Part shown: in pieces, positions 1 to 5,435 of the stretch
How positions within the stretch are numbered: the stretch's first letter is position 1
Layout of the letters: every line of letters begins with the position of its first letter
Origin: Desulfuromonadaceae bacterium GWC2_58_13
Lineage (GTDB): Bacteria; Desulfobacterota; Desulfuromonadia; Desulfuromonadales; Trichloromonadaceae
Direction: 5' to 3'
Assembly (NCBI GenBank): GCA_001825565.1
Contig: MHXM01000104.1
Span: forward strand, 3,540-9,005
Length of the DNA: 5,466 nucleotides
The notes under the pieces: generated by a model
What the model was told of the DNA's origin: nothing
Database searches by the model: none
The model's input: only the letters and a program-made list of their open reading frames with translations
Position numbers and translations under genes: made by a program

Positions 1-534
1 GAGTTTCGCGCCGACATGTTCGAAACGCTGGAAAATACCGTCGGCAACATGAAGGGGTTGATTGCCCGTCTGCAAAATGTTAAGCAGAAACCGTTGCTTG
101 ACCTCGCCGAATGCGACTTGTTCGAAGTGACGAGGGCGGGAGTTGCCCTTTCGGGCGGGAACGGCATTGTTCTCGATGGAACCTCGGTTACGGTGAATGC
201 GGATCCGGTCGAATTGCAGAAAGTGATCCTGAATCTGGTTCACAATGCCCGGGAAGCTTCCGCCGATAAGGCTCCGGTCAAAGTGGAGGTTGGTCGATCC
301 GATCTGGCGTATGTGAGTGTTTCCGACGAAGGCGTTGGCATGACCGACGAATTCATGCGAAACCGTCTGTTCAAGCCGTTTGAAACCACCAAGAAAAAAG
401 GAATGGGTATCGGTCTGTACCAGTGCCGTCAGGTGATCGAGGGGCACGGTGGACGCATCGAGGTGAAAAGCGTAGTGGGCAAAGGCTCGTCATTTACCGT
501 CTGGCTGCCGGTGTCGGGAGAGATGGGGGCCTGA
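1..534 (+). CDS. prsK: PEP-CTERM system sensor histidine kinase PrsK, C-terminal part (5' truncated by window edge)
   Basis: This is the C-terminal dimerisation/catalytic end of a histidine kinase, open from base 1 without a real start; the first in-frame ATG (base 16) lies mid-domain. The HATPase_c boxes are all visible: N-box LNLVHNARE (key Asn at 244-246), G1 box DEGVGM (325-342), F-box FKPF (370-381), G2 box GMGIGL (400-417) and G3 box GKGSSF (478-495). The phospho-accepting His and the GAF and membrane segments expected of PrsK lie upstream of the window. The family call rests on the stretch NTVGNMKGLIARLQ, typical of PrsK, and on the prsR gene 21 nt downstream. By family knowledge PrsK autophosphorylates and passes phosphate to PrsR, controlling exosortase/PEP-CTERM and exopolysaccharide genes. 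The stop TGA is at 532-534. A generic NtrB-like kinase is the alternative, but the downstream partner makes PrsK much more likely. Confidence 0.88.
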   Translation, partial: EFRADMFETLENTVGNMKGLIARLQNVKQKPLLDLAECDLFEVTRAGVALSGGNGIVLDGTSVTVNADPVELQKVILNLVHNAREASADKAPVKVEVGRSDLAYVSVSDEGVGMTDEFMRNRLFKPFETTKKKGMGIGLYQCRQVIEGHGGRIEVKSVVGKGSSFTVWLPVSGEMGA

Positions 535-542
535 AAACAGAA

Positions 543-558
543 AGAGGGGGAACTTTTG
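543..558 (+). promoter_or_regulatory. Ribosome binding site that fixes the TTG start of prsR
   Basis: The purine run AGAGGGGG (543-550) sits 5 nt before TTG at 556-558. No ATG or GTG occurs near it, and the next in-frame Met is residue 70, inside the receiver domain. The reading frame from TTG gives the complete REC beta-1 strand (LLIVDD), so TTG is the start. Confidence 0.75.
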
Positions 559-1926
559 AACAAACTACTGATTGTCGATGACAGCCCGGAAATTCTCAAG
601 CAGCTGAAGTGGGGACTGGGCAAGACCTACGAGGTTCTGCTGGCTGAAAATGTCGAAGAGGCGATCAAGATATTTAAGGCCCAGCACCCCCGGGTCATCA
701 CCCTCGATCTCGGTTTGCCTCCGGACGTGGATGGCGCCTCCGAGGGGTTGCGGTGCCTGGAAATGGTGCTCGGGTTGCGCCCGGCCACCAAGGTGATCGT
801 ACTGTCCGGAAACGAAGATCGTGCCAATGCGCTCAAGGCGGTGCAGTTGGGGGCTTACGATTTTTACCGGAAGCCGATCGAACTCACCGAACTCAAGATC
901 ATTCTGGACCGGGCTTTTCATCTGGCCACTCTCGAAGAGGAAAATCGTCGTTTGCAGTCCGTTTCGTTGCAGCGGCAGGGAGGGATGCACGGGATCTTTG
1001 GCCAGTGCCAGGAGATGGAAACGATCTTTTCCACGATTCGGAAAGTGGCTTCGGCCGATGTTCCGGTGATGATTCTCGGCGAAAACGGCACCGGTAAGGA
1101 AATGGTGGCGCGGGCCATTCATAATCAGAGTTTGCGGAAGGATGGCCCATTTGTCCCGATTAATTGCGGCGCCATTCCGGAAAACCTGCTGGAGTCCGAG
1201 CTTTTCGGACACGAAAAGGGAGCGTTTACCGGCGCTGCGGGGCGAGTGCAGGGGAAGGTCGAATTTGCCCATGGTGGCACTTTGTTTCTCGACGAGATCG
1301 GTGAATTGCCACTTTCTCTTCAGGTCAAACTGCTGCGGTTTTTACAGGAAAAGGTCATTCAACGAGTGGGGGGACGTGAGGATATCGCGATCGATGCCAG
1401 GATTGTCGCGGCGACCAATGTCGATATCGAGACCGCCATCAAAAAGGGAAACTTCCGGGAAGACCTGTACTACCGGATCGGGGTCATCAACCTGAAGCTG
1501 CCCCCCTTGCGCGAGCGCGGGGACGATATCCGGCTGCTGGCCGGCCTTTTCCTCAGTCGATATTCCAATGAATTCAATAAAAAAATCAAAGGGTTCAGTG
1601 CCGCCTCCGAATCGGCGATGAAACGCTATGCCTGGCCCGGCAACGTCCGTGAACTTGAAAATAAGATCAAACGGGCCATTATCATGACCGACTCTCCCGT
1701 GCTTGACCCGGCGGATCTCGGTTTTTCCGGCGTGGTGGAAAAGTCCCCCGATTTTTCCGTGGTCGGGATGACCCTGAAGGATGCCCGTGACAAGGTTGAG
1801 CGGGACCTTCTCGATGCCTCGCTAAAAAGCCATGGCGGCAATGTTGCCAAAGCGTCCGAGTCTCTGGGGGTCAGTCGCCCCACCTTTTATGATCTCATGA
1901 AAAAGCACGGGCTTCAACATAGCTGA
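556..1926 (+). CDS. prsR: PEP-CTERM-box sigma-54 response regulator PrsR
   Basis: This 456-residue cytoplasmic regulator is full length for its family. Residues 1-125 form a receiver domain with acidic pair D8/D9, phospho-acceptor D51, S84 and K106. The text DLGLPPDVDGASEGL and the LGAYDFYRKPI segment are characteristic of PrsR rather than generic NtrC. A short linker (LEEENRRLQ) leads to the AAA+ sigma-54 interaction domain, about 148-370. That domain has Walker A GENGTGKE (175-182; the usual Ser is Asn), the sigma-54-contacting GAFTGA loop (222-227), Walker B TLFLDEIGE (242-250), the sensor/arginine-finger region FREDLYYRI (300-308) and WPGNVREL (360-367). A Fis-type helix-turn-helix ends the protein (about 415-456, with GNVAKASESLGVSRPTFYDLMKK-like spacing). 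It probably forms an operon with prsK (21-nt gap). Known role of the family: phosphorylated PrsR opens sigma-54 promoters of PEP-CTERM protein and EPS genes. Everything needed for activity is intact. Confidence 0.95.
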   Translation: MNKLLIVDDSPEILKQLKWGLGKTYEVLLAENVEEAIKIFKAQHPRVITLDLGLPPDVDGASEGLRCLEMVLGLRPATKVIVLSGNEDRANALKAVQLGAYDFYRKPIELTELKIILDRAFHLATLEEENRRLQSVSLQRQGGMHGIFGQCQEMETIFSTIRKVASADVPVMILGENGTGKEMVARAIHNQSLRKDGPFVPINCGAIPENLLESELFGHEKGAFTGAAGRVQGKVEFAHGGTLFLDEIGELPLSLQVKLLRFLQEKVIQRVGGREDIAIDARIVAATNVDIETAIKKGNFREDLYYRIGVINLKLPPLRERGDDIRLLAGLFLSRYSNEFNKKIKGFSAASESAMKRYAWPGNVRELENKIKRAIIMTDSPVLDPADLGFSGVVEKSPDFSVVGMTLKDARDKVERDLLDASLKSHGGNVAKASESLGVSRPTFYDLMKKHGLQHS

Positions 1927-1948
1927 AGGTAGTGTGTGCGGTAACGAT

Positions 1949-1975
1949 GCCTGGAGGTGATGATTTTCTCCAGGC
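1949..1975 (+). terminator. Hairpin after prsR, possible weak terminator
   Basis: GCCTGGAG (1949-1956) and CTCCAGGC (1968-1975) form a perfect 8-bp stem with an 11-nt loop, 23 nt after the prsR stop. There is no T-run directly after it (first T-rich stretch at about 1990), so it could be a weak or Rho-assisted terminator, an mRNA-stabilising 3' hairpin, or an operator. Confidence 0.4.
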
Positions 1976-2188
1976 CGTCGTGCCGCCAATTTTAGTCACT
2001 GTGCGTCCGCTGTTTTTCCTCTATCGGCGTGCATTCCGCCGGATCGTCCCGCCTGCTGAATTTTTTCCGTTTAAAGAGGAATAATTTTTTCCCAATGTTG
2101 CGCCTACTTATCGTGGCGATGAATCATACTTTTTTGTTTGTTTGCCATGAAGATTCTTTCAGGTACGGAAGTTGCGAATTCTAAAATG

Positions 2189-2204
2189 TGGCTTGCGGCA
2201 AGCA
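2189..2204 (+). promoter_or_regulatory. Weak sigma-54 (-24/-12)-like element upstream of the protease gene
   Basis: TGGC at 2189-2192 carries GG at 2190-2191, followed after exactly 10 nt by GC at 2202-2203, the invariant spacing of sigma-54 promoters. The -24 half matches TGGC but then has TT instead of AC; the -12 half is AAGCA instead of TTGCA. The proximity of prsR, a sigma-54 activator, makes it worth listing, but the match is poor and the same bases form an inverted repeat, so it may be fortuitous. If real, transcription would start near 2214, leaving a leader of roughly 90 nt. Confidence 0.22.
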
Positions 2205-2214
2205 CGGCAAGCAC
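2197..2214 (+). repeat. Tandem 9-bp direct repeat GGCAAGCAC x2
   Basis: GGCAAGCAC occurs twice without a gap (2197-2205 and 2206-2214). The preceding GCTTGC (2191-2196) is the reverse complement of GCAAGC in both copies, so either copy could pair with it. It could be a tandem protein-binding site or alternative hairpin partners in RNA. Confidence 0.7.
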
Positions 2215-2235
2215 TCAGGTTTTCGAAAGGGACAA

Positions 2236-2251
2236 CTTCGGGCAGCCGAAG
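2236..2251 (+). promoter_or_regulatory. Leader hairpin of the protease mRNA
   Basis: CTTCGG (2236-2241) and CCGAAG (2246-2251) form a perfect 6-bp stem with loop GCAG, followed by a G-run (2251-2256). It lies between two copies of TTTCGAAAG (2221-2229 and 2269-2277). The second copy is part of the 12-bp palindrome GCTTTCGAAAGC (2267-2278). This suggests a structured 5' leader; function is unknown. Confidence 0.4.
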
Positions 2252-2289
2252 GGGGGAAACTCTTCCGCTTTCGAAAGCAACATTCTGCT

Positions 2290-2308
2290 GGAGGTGCATT
2301 CGATTATG
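2290..2308 (+). promoter_or_regulatory. Strong Shine-Dalgarno fixing the protease start at 2306
   Basis: GGAGGTG (2290-2296) lies 9 nt before ATG 2306-2308. The reading from this ATG gives a basic N-terminus followed at once by a hydrophobic signal sequence, whereas the upstream in-frame starts (TTG 2138, ATG 2147) have neither. CTTCC at 2262-2266 can pair with GGAGG at 2290-2294 (one G-U pair), so the site could be masked in the leader RNA. Confidence 0.8.
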
Positions 2309-4066
2309 GGTAGATTCGGAAAAATATTATTTTGGTCCTGTTCGGCAGCAGCGGTTTTCTGTCTGTTCGGCGGGGGCGGCAATGTTTGGGCCGCCAGGGA
2401 GAAACCCGTAAGGGTTGCTGGTGAGCTTCTGGTCCAGTACCGGACCGGCGTTGCGAAAGAGGCGCTTGACGGCGAGTTCACCCGGTTGGGGGCGATGATG
2501 TCGGAAGAGATTCCGGGCATCGGGGTTCGGCGGATTAAAGTCAATGAGGCCAATCGTGAAAGGATCAAGGCGACTCTGGCCAAACATCCCAAGGTAAAGT
2601 TTGTCGAAGACAATTTCATGGCCACGGCCGTGACCGTTCCCGATGACAGCATCTATTCTTCCCAGTGGCACCTTCCCAAAATTTCGGCTCCCCTGGGCTG
2701 GGATATCTCCACCGGTACGACGACCGTTTCCATTGCCGTGATCGACTCGGGGGTAGACCCAACTCATCCCGACCTGGCGGCCAAACTCATTCCCGGGTAC
2801 AACTTTGTCGCCTACAACACCGACACCCACGACGTCGCCGGACACGGCACCGCGGTGGCCGGGTCGGCCGGGGCGCTTGGCGACAATGGCCTCGGCGTGG
2901 CCGGAGTGGCCTGGCATAACCCGATCATGCCGCTGGTGGTGCTCGATTCCAGCGGATCGGGGTCGTATTCGGCGATTTCGTCCGCAATCACCTGGGCTGC
3001 CGACCGGGGCGCCAAGGTGATCAATCTCAGCCTTGCCGGGCCGTATGCTTCGTCCACGTTGCAGGACGCGGTCAACTACGCTTGGGGCAAGGGGGTGGTG
3101 ATCATCGCCGCCGCCGCCAATGAGGCGACCAGCACTCCGTATTATCCAGCCGCCTGCGACAACGTGGTGGCCGTGTCGGCGTCGGACACTTATGACAAGC
3201 TGGCCAGCTTTTCCAATTATGGCGCCTGGATCGACGTCGCCGCTCCTGGCGTCACCATCTATTCCACCAACAACGGCGGCGGTTACGGCGCCTGGAACGG
3301 AACGTCCTTCTCGTCGCCGATCACTGCGGGGATGGCGGCGCTGATCTGGTCGGTCAATCCGCTGCTGAGCAATTCCGAAGTGGTCGATATTCTCAAACAG
3401 GGAACGGATGATCTCGGCGCGCCCGGATTCGATACCTCGTTCGGTTTTGGCAGGATCAATCTGTACAAGGGACTGACTCTCGCTCTCGGCTATGCCCCGG
3501 CACCGGATACCGAACCCCCGGTATCCGCCATTACCGCGCCGGCCGCCGGCGTGACCCTCTCCAGTCAGGTAGGCATCCTGGTGTCGGCCTCCGACAATGT
3601 TGCGGTGAGCCGGGTCGATTTCTTTGTCGACGGCGCCTTGCTGGGCAGCGACCAGACCGTTCCGTACAGTGTCGACTGGGATGCTGCCCAGGCGGCCGAT
3701 GGCTGGTATACGCTTACGGCGGTGGCTTATGATGCCGCCGGCAACGTCGGAGCGGCGAAGCCGGTGCAGGTTCTGGTCAGCCATCCGGTCGATTCCGAAG
3801 CACCACGGGTGGTGTTGGTCGGGCTGGCGGACGGCATGACCATTGGCACCAAGCTGACGGTGCAGGTGCAGGCTACGGATAATGTCGGAATCAGCCGCCT
3901 CGAACTTTATCTGGATGGCGTACTCAAGGTCGCCAGGGACGGCATCGCGGCCCTGACCTTCGTCTGGAACACCCGCAAGCTGGGCGCGGGGGCGCATGAA
4001 ATCAAAGCGTTGGCTTTTGATGCCGCGGGGAATGTCGGTGAGGCCAGGGTGACGATGTATCGGTAA
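2306..4066 (+). CDS. Secreted S8 (subtilisin-family) serine protease with I9-like propeptide and two C-terminal Ig-like domains
   Basis: The 586-residue precursor begins with a Sec signal peptide (basic MGRFGK, hydrophobic core 7-22, likely cleavage near VWAA, residues 27-30). Residues about 34-105 resemble the fervidolysin/inhibitor-I9 propeptide (GELLVQYR at 39-46, ending HPKVKFVEDN), which folds and inhibits the protease until removed. The S8 domain spans about 115-390 and has the complete triad: D147 in AVIDSGV, H180 in GHGT, S334 in NGTSFSSP, with oxyanion-hole N272 in AAAANE. Residues about 402-492 and 497-586 are two related Ig-like domains, each with DNV.(V/I)SR, a (V/L)DG turn and a DAAGNVG ending; these usually mediate binding or spacing outside the cell. 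No PEP-CTERM tail, lipobox or autotransporter barrel is present, so it is probably released (perhaps by type II secretion). Substrate unknown. It follows prsR in the same orientation but has its own leader and terminator. Thermitase/fervidolysin-like proteases are the closest named group I recognise. Confidence 0.93.
   Translation: MGRFGKILFWSCSAAAVFCLFGGGGNVWAAREKPVRVAGELLVQYRTGVAKEALDGEFTRLGAMMSEEIPGIGVRRIKVNEANRERIKATLAKHPKVKFVEDNFMATAVTVPDDSIYSSQWHLPKISAPLGWDISTGTTTVSIAVIDSGVDPTHPDLAAKLIPGYNFVAYNTDTHDVAGHGTAVAGSAGALGDNGLGVAGVAWHNPIMPLVVLDSSGSGSYSAISSAITWAADRGAKVINLSLAGPYASSTLQDAVNYAWGKGVVIIAAAANEATSTPYYPAACDNVVAVSASDTYDKLASFSNYGAWIDVAAPGVTIYSTNNGGGYGAWNGTSFSSPITAGMAALIWSVNPLLSNSEVVDILKQGTDDLGAPGFDTSFGFGRINLYKGLTLALGYAPAPDTEPPVSAITAPAAGVTLSSQVGILVSASDNVAVSRVDFFVDGALLGSDQTVPYSVDWDAAQAADGWYTLTAVAYDAAGNVGAAKPVQVLVSHPVDSEAPRVVLVGLADGMTIGTKLTVQVQATDNVGISRLELYLDGVLKVARDGIAALTFVWNTRKLGAGAHEIKALAFDAAGNVGEARVTMYR
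3507..4063 (+). repeat. Two in-frame Ig-like domain repeats within the protease gene
   Basis: Protein repeats at residues about 402-492 and 497-586. Shared landmarks are EPPV/EAPRV at the start, SASDNVAVSR/QATDNVGISR, FFVDGALL/LYLDGVLK, and AVAYDAAGNVG/ALAFDAAGNVG. The DNA copies have diverged well beyond the protein, so the duplication is old. Confidence 0.8.
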
Positions 4067-4449
4067 CAAAGGATTTCAGCAAATAAAAGGGCGTCCGTAT
4101 TCGGGGCGCCCTTTTTCATGGTGTCCTTGCTGGCACTGGAAGTGTTTTTCTTTCGCGGAACGTCGGTTGCGCCGATCATCACTTGGGTGGTGTAATTCAC
4201 CGCAGCGTCGAATGGTTCGTCGCAGAAATCGGTCATGTCCTTGATGGCGTGGAGTTCGACTTCCTTTTCCAGCCGTTCGAGGGATTCCGGCTGGATTCTG
4301 TGGGTGCGCTGATCCAGCAGGTCTTTGACCACGTGCAGCACATGAATGGACGCTCCGGAAAGTTCAGCCTGATAACGGGCGTACTTGGCCGCCGGAGTCG
4401 AGCTGTCGGAAAAGTCGGTGGCGTAGAGGATTTTCTGGAATCCTTGCAT
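3907..4449 (-). pseudogene. Universal stress protein (UspA family), 3'-truncated remnant
   Basis: The start ATG (4449-4447) has a good ribosome site, GGAGG, 7 nt upstream. Residues 1-93 (4449-4171) read as the first half of a UspA-fold protein: FQKILYATDFSDSS (first strand and ATP-side loop), AAKYARYQAELSGASIHVLHVV, then LEKEVELHAIKDMTDFC and VNYTTQVMIG. After residue 93 similarity stops. The second half of the family, including the D-L-I-V-(M/I)-G-x-H-G segment and the G-2x-G-9x-G-(S/T) nucleotide-binding motif, is absent. The frame then runs through the terminator at 4085-4116 and antisense into the protease gene to a chance stop at 3907-3909. The usual length is about 140-150 residues; here 180 with a meaningless tail. 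I infer a deletion that removed the 3' half. It could still be expressed as a short non-nucleotide-binding fragment. Confidence 0.75.
4085..4116. terminator. Rho-independent terminator after the protease gene (usable from both strands)
   Basis: GGGCGTCC (4089-4096) pairs with GGGCGCCC-side bases 4104-4111 (one G-U pair) around a 7-nt loop, flanked by AAAA (4085-4088) and TTTTT (4112-4116). It starts 19 nt after the protease stop. On the minus strand it is also followed by TTTTATTT, so it would stop transcripts from the truncated stress-protein gene. Confidence 0.9.
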
Positions 4450-4756
4450 GTTGAATCCTCCGATAAATCGGAAACGGCTTCACTGTAGCCGATGAATGGG
4501 GGCTCCATTGAGTCCCACAAGCCCAGAGCCTTGAAATAACGCTCGGCCGAAGCCATGGTGGAGACTTCGACGTCGGGCAAGTCCTTAGACCGCCGGGTCG
4601 CGATGCATTAGGAGAAGGATTGGAACGTTCCCCTTCCGGTCCGCCGGAGAAGGCCGGGCGGGTTTTGGCCGCTTCGATGACTCCAGAGGGGATCGGCATC
4701 GCCAGGGGCAATGCCAGACAACTGATAATCGTCAGGAACAGTCGCGCATGTTTCAT
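4364..4756 (-). pseudogene. Signal-peptide ORF, probable remnant of an exported protein gene
   Basis: ATG at 4756-4754 is preceded by AAAGGAGAG, an excellent ribosome site 5-8 nt away. The first 30 residues form a classical Sec signal peptide (MKHARLFLTIISCLALPLAMP, then a likely cleavage near VIEAA). After about residue 40 the sequence turns into Ser/Pro/Arg-rich text without family character, and it ends at 4364 inside the stress-protein fragment in another frame. That pattern suggests a gene start joined to unrelated or frameshifted DNA. The exported product cannot be identified from the signal peptide alone; a ModA-type binding protein is possible given the neighbouring fragment. An alternative is a genuine short secreted peptide of unknown function. 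Confidence 0.4.
4450..4607 (-). pseudogene. Out-of-frame fragment resembling the late part of a ModA-type substrate-binding protein
   Basis: In the frame open from 4607 (directly after TAA 4610-4608) the text reads KDLPDVEV, then ASAERYFKALGLWDSMEP and IGYSEAVSDL. The AERYFKALGLWD block resembles the helix of ModA-like molybdate-binding proteins that normally carries LGLWD followed by L.P.LV.GE. It has no start codon with a ribosome site and loses character where the stress-protein gene begins. It sits in a different frame from the signal-peptide ORF that overlaps it. A remnant is the best explanation; the ModA assignment is tentative and from memory of the motif only. Confidence 0.3.
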
Positions 4757-4993
4757 CGTTTCTCTCCTTTCTTGAAGAATAGGGAATTGTTCGGGAGGTA
4801 TTTTAATACTAGCATCTGTAGGGCTATCCGAAATTTGAGTTCCATTTTTATAAAATCGTTTGTTTGTTGAGGGTTGGCAGGTTTTGTTTGGGTTTTATGC
4901 ACTTTTACGGGATATCTCTCTGGTATTTGAGGTCAGATTTAGCCAGATATGGTTTTTGTCGGCCATTGTTCCGTTTGTGTCGCGAGCGGTTAT

Positions 4994-5010
4994 AACAAAG
5001 TTTCTTTGTT
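4994..5010. repeat. Perfect inverted repeat AACAAAG-TTT-CTTTGTT
   Basis: Seven-base arms (4994-5000 and 5004-5010) around TTT, overlapping a second palindrome GTTATAAC (4989-4996). It lies about 60 nt upstream of the -35 box at 5070. It could be a regulator-binding site or an RNA hairpin; no T-run follows, so it is not a normal terminator. Confidence 0.55.
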
Positions 5011-5069
5011 GGGACCTGGATCATTTAAAAAGCGAAGAAGAATTAGCCCGGTTTTCTCGGCTGCCGCAC

Positions 5070-5098
5070 TTGACAAAAGGGAACGGAATCACTACCTT
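5070..5098 (+). promoter_or_regulatory. Sigma-70-type promoter for the zinc-ribbon gene
   Basis: A perfect TTGACA (5070-5075), a 17-nt spacer and TACCTT (5093-5098; T, A and final T match) lie 30 nt upstream of the start codon. Expected transcription start is near 5105, giving a very short leader with TCGGAGG at 5114-5120, 8 nt before ATG. Confidence 0.6.
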
Positions 5099-5128
5099 AA
5101 CAGAAGAATTTTCTCGGAGGTTTAAACG

Positions 5129-5380
5129 ATGCCGATGTATGAATATCAATGTGAAGCTTGCGGGTTGGTGTTTGAAGCCCGCCAGAAATTTTCCGACGCC
5201 CCATTGTCCGAATGTACTTCCTGTGGGGGGGCGGTGAAAAAACTGATTTCGCAGACGGGGTTCGCGCTCAAGGGAGACGGCTGGTATCAGCAGGGTTATT
5301 CCGGGAGCGGTGCCCCGGCGGCCTGTCCCGGGGCAGGGGCGGGCGGTTGCAGCGGCTGTCCCAAGGCTTCCAACGAATAA
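5129..5380 (+). CDS. FmdB-family zinc-ribbon protein
   Basis: This 83-residue protein starts MPMYEYQC, the hallmark of the FmdB/CxxC_CxxC_SSSS family. The zinc ribbon uses C8-x2-C11 and C29-x2-C32, followed by VKKLIS and the conserved FALKGDGWYQQGY segment (45-57). The Gly/Ala-rich tail carries three more cysteines (C66, C74, C77; last two as C-x2-C), seen in many delta-proteobacterial members and possibly a second metal site. The start ATG is set by TCGGAGG 8 nt upstream. It is a monocistronic unit with its own promoter (5070-5098) and terminator (5381-5412). The function of the family is not settled; regulatory or metal-binding roles have been proposed, and it is likely cytoplasmic because no signal peptide is present. 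Confidence 0.92.
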   Translation: MPMYEYQCEACGLVFEARQKFSDAPLSECTSCGGAVKKLISQTGFALKGDGWYQQGYSGSGAPAACPGAGAGGCSGCPKASNE

Positions 5381-5412
5381 AAAAAACCCGGTCGAAGGAC
5401 CGGGTTTTTTTT
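5381..5412. terminator. Strong bidirectional Rho-independent terminator
   Basis: CCCGGTC (5387-5393), loop GAAG, GACCGGG (5398-5404), flanked by AAAAAA (5381-5386) and TTTTTTTT (5405-5412). It begins directly after the zinc-ribbon stop codon and is symmetrical, so it would also serve a convergent minus-strand gene. Confidence 0.96.
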
Positions 5413-5435
5413 ATTCTGAGTTGATATCCGGGGAG

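Larger units (their letters stand above)
1927..2305. other. 379-nt non-coding region between prsR and the protease gene
   Basis: I see no credible gene here. The protease frame stays open back to a TTG at 2138 (first ATG at 2147), but these starts have no ribosome site and the extra residues do not look like a signal peptide. The left part holds the 1949-1975 hairpin and an imperfect inverted repeat (ATCGGCG at 2023-2029 against CGCC-G-GAT at 2037-2044). The middle (2045-2145) is T-rich. The right part (2189-2296) is dense in direct and inverted repeats and presumably forms the transcribed leader of the protease gene. Confidence 0.6.
4757..5128. other. 372-nt AT-richer intergenic region between divergent genes
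   Basis: The composition is T-rich and lower in GC than the flanking genes. An open frame from TTG 4860 runs into the zinc-ribbon gene, but it has no ribosome site and reads as T-rich noise. Visible elements are the inverted repeat 4994-5010, the promoter 5070-5098 for the zinc-ribbon gene, and the ribosome site of the minus-strand ORF at about 4761-4769. No tRNA or recognisable RNA family is seen. Confidence 0.5.

Noticed and set aside
565..1272. 235-codon minus-strand frame opposite prsR
   Set aside because: Antisense shadow of the REC/AAA+ coding sequence; no domain, no ribosome site.
2197..2278. Cyclic-di-nucleotide (GEMM-type) riboswitch upstream of the protease
   Set aside because: A few short pieces (GGCAAGC, CGAAAGGGAC) recall the GEMM layout, but the conserved core with GGGACGCAAAGC and the receptor stem are not present.
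2138..2305. N-terminal extension of the protease from TTG 2138 or ATG 2147
   Set aside because: Neither has a ribosome site, and they would bury the signal peptide that starts at 2306 behind GGAGGTG.
4039..4063. PEP-CTERM sorting signal at the protease C-terminus
   Set aside because: The protein ends in an Ig-like strand (ARVTMYR) with no PEP motif, hydrophobic helix or basic tail.
2327..4069. 580-codon open frame antisense to the protease gene
   Set aside because: It is the GC-rich third-position shadow of a well-supported S8 protease, is Arg/His/Gly-rich without any domain, and has no ribosome site.
4132..4147. TGGCAC sequence as a sigma-54 promoter
   Set aside because: TGGCAC is perfect, but GT rather than GC follows at the -12 position, and it lies within the remnant region with no gene ahead on the plus strand.
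4860..5237. 125-codon plus-strand frame starting TTG and overlapping the zinc-ribbon gene
   Set aside because: No Shine-Dalgarno, T-rich DNA giving Phe/Leu/Val-rich text, and it continues out of frame through the FmdB-like coding sequence and its promoter.
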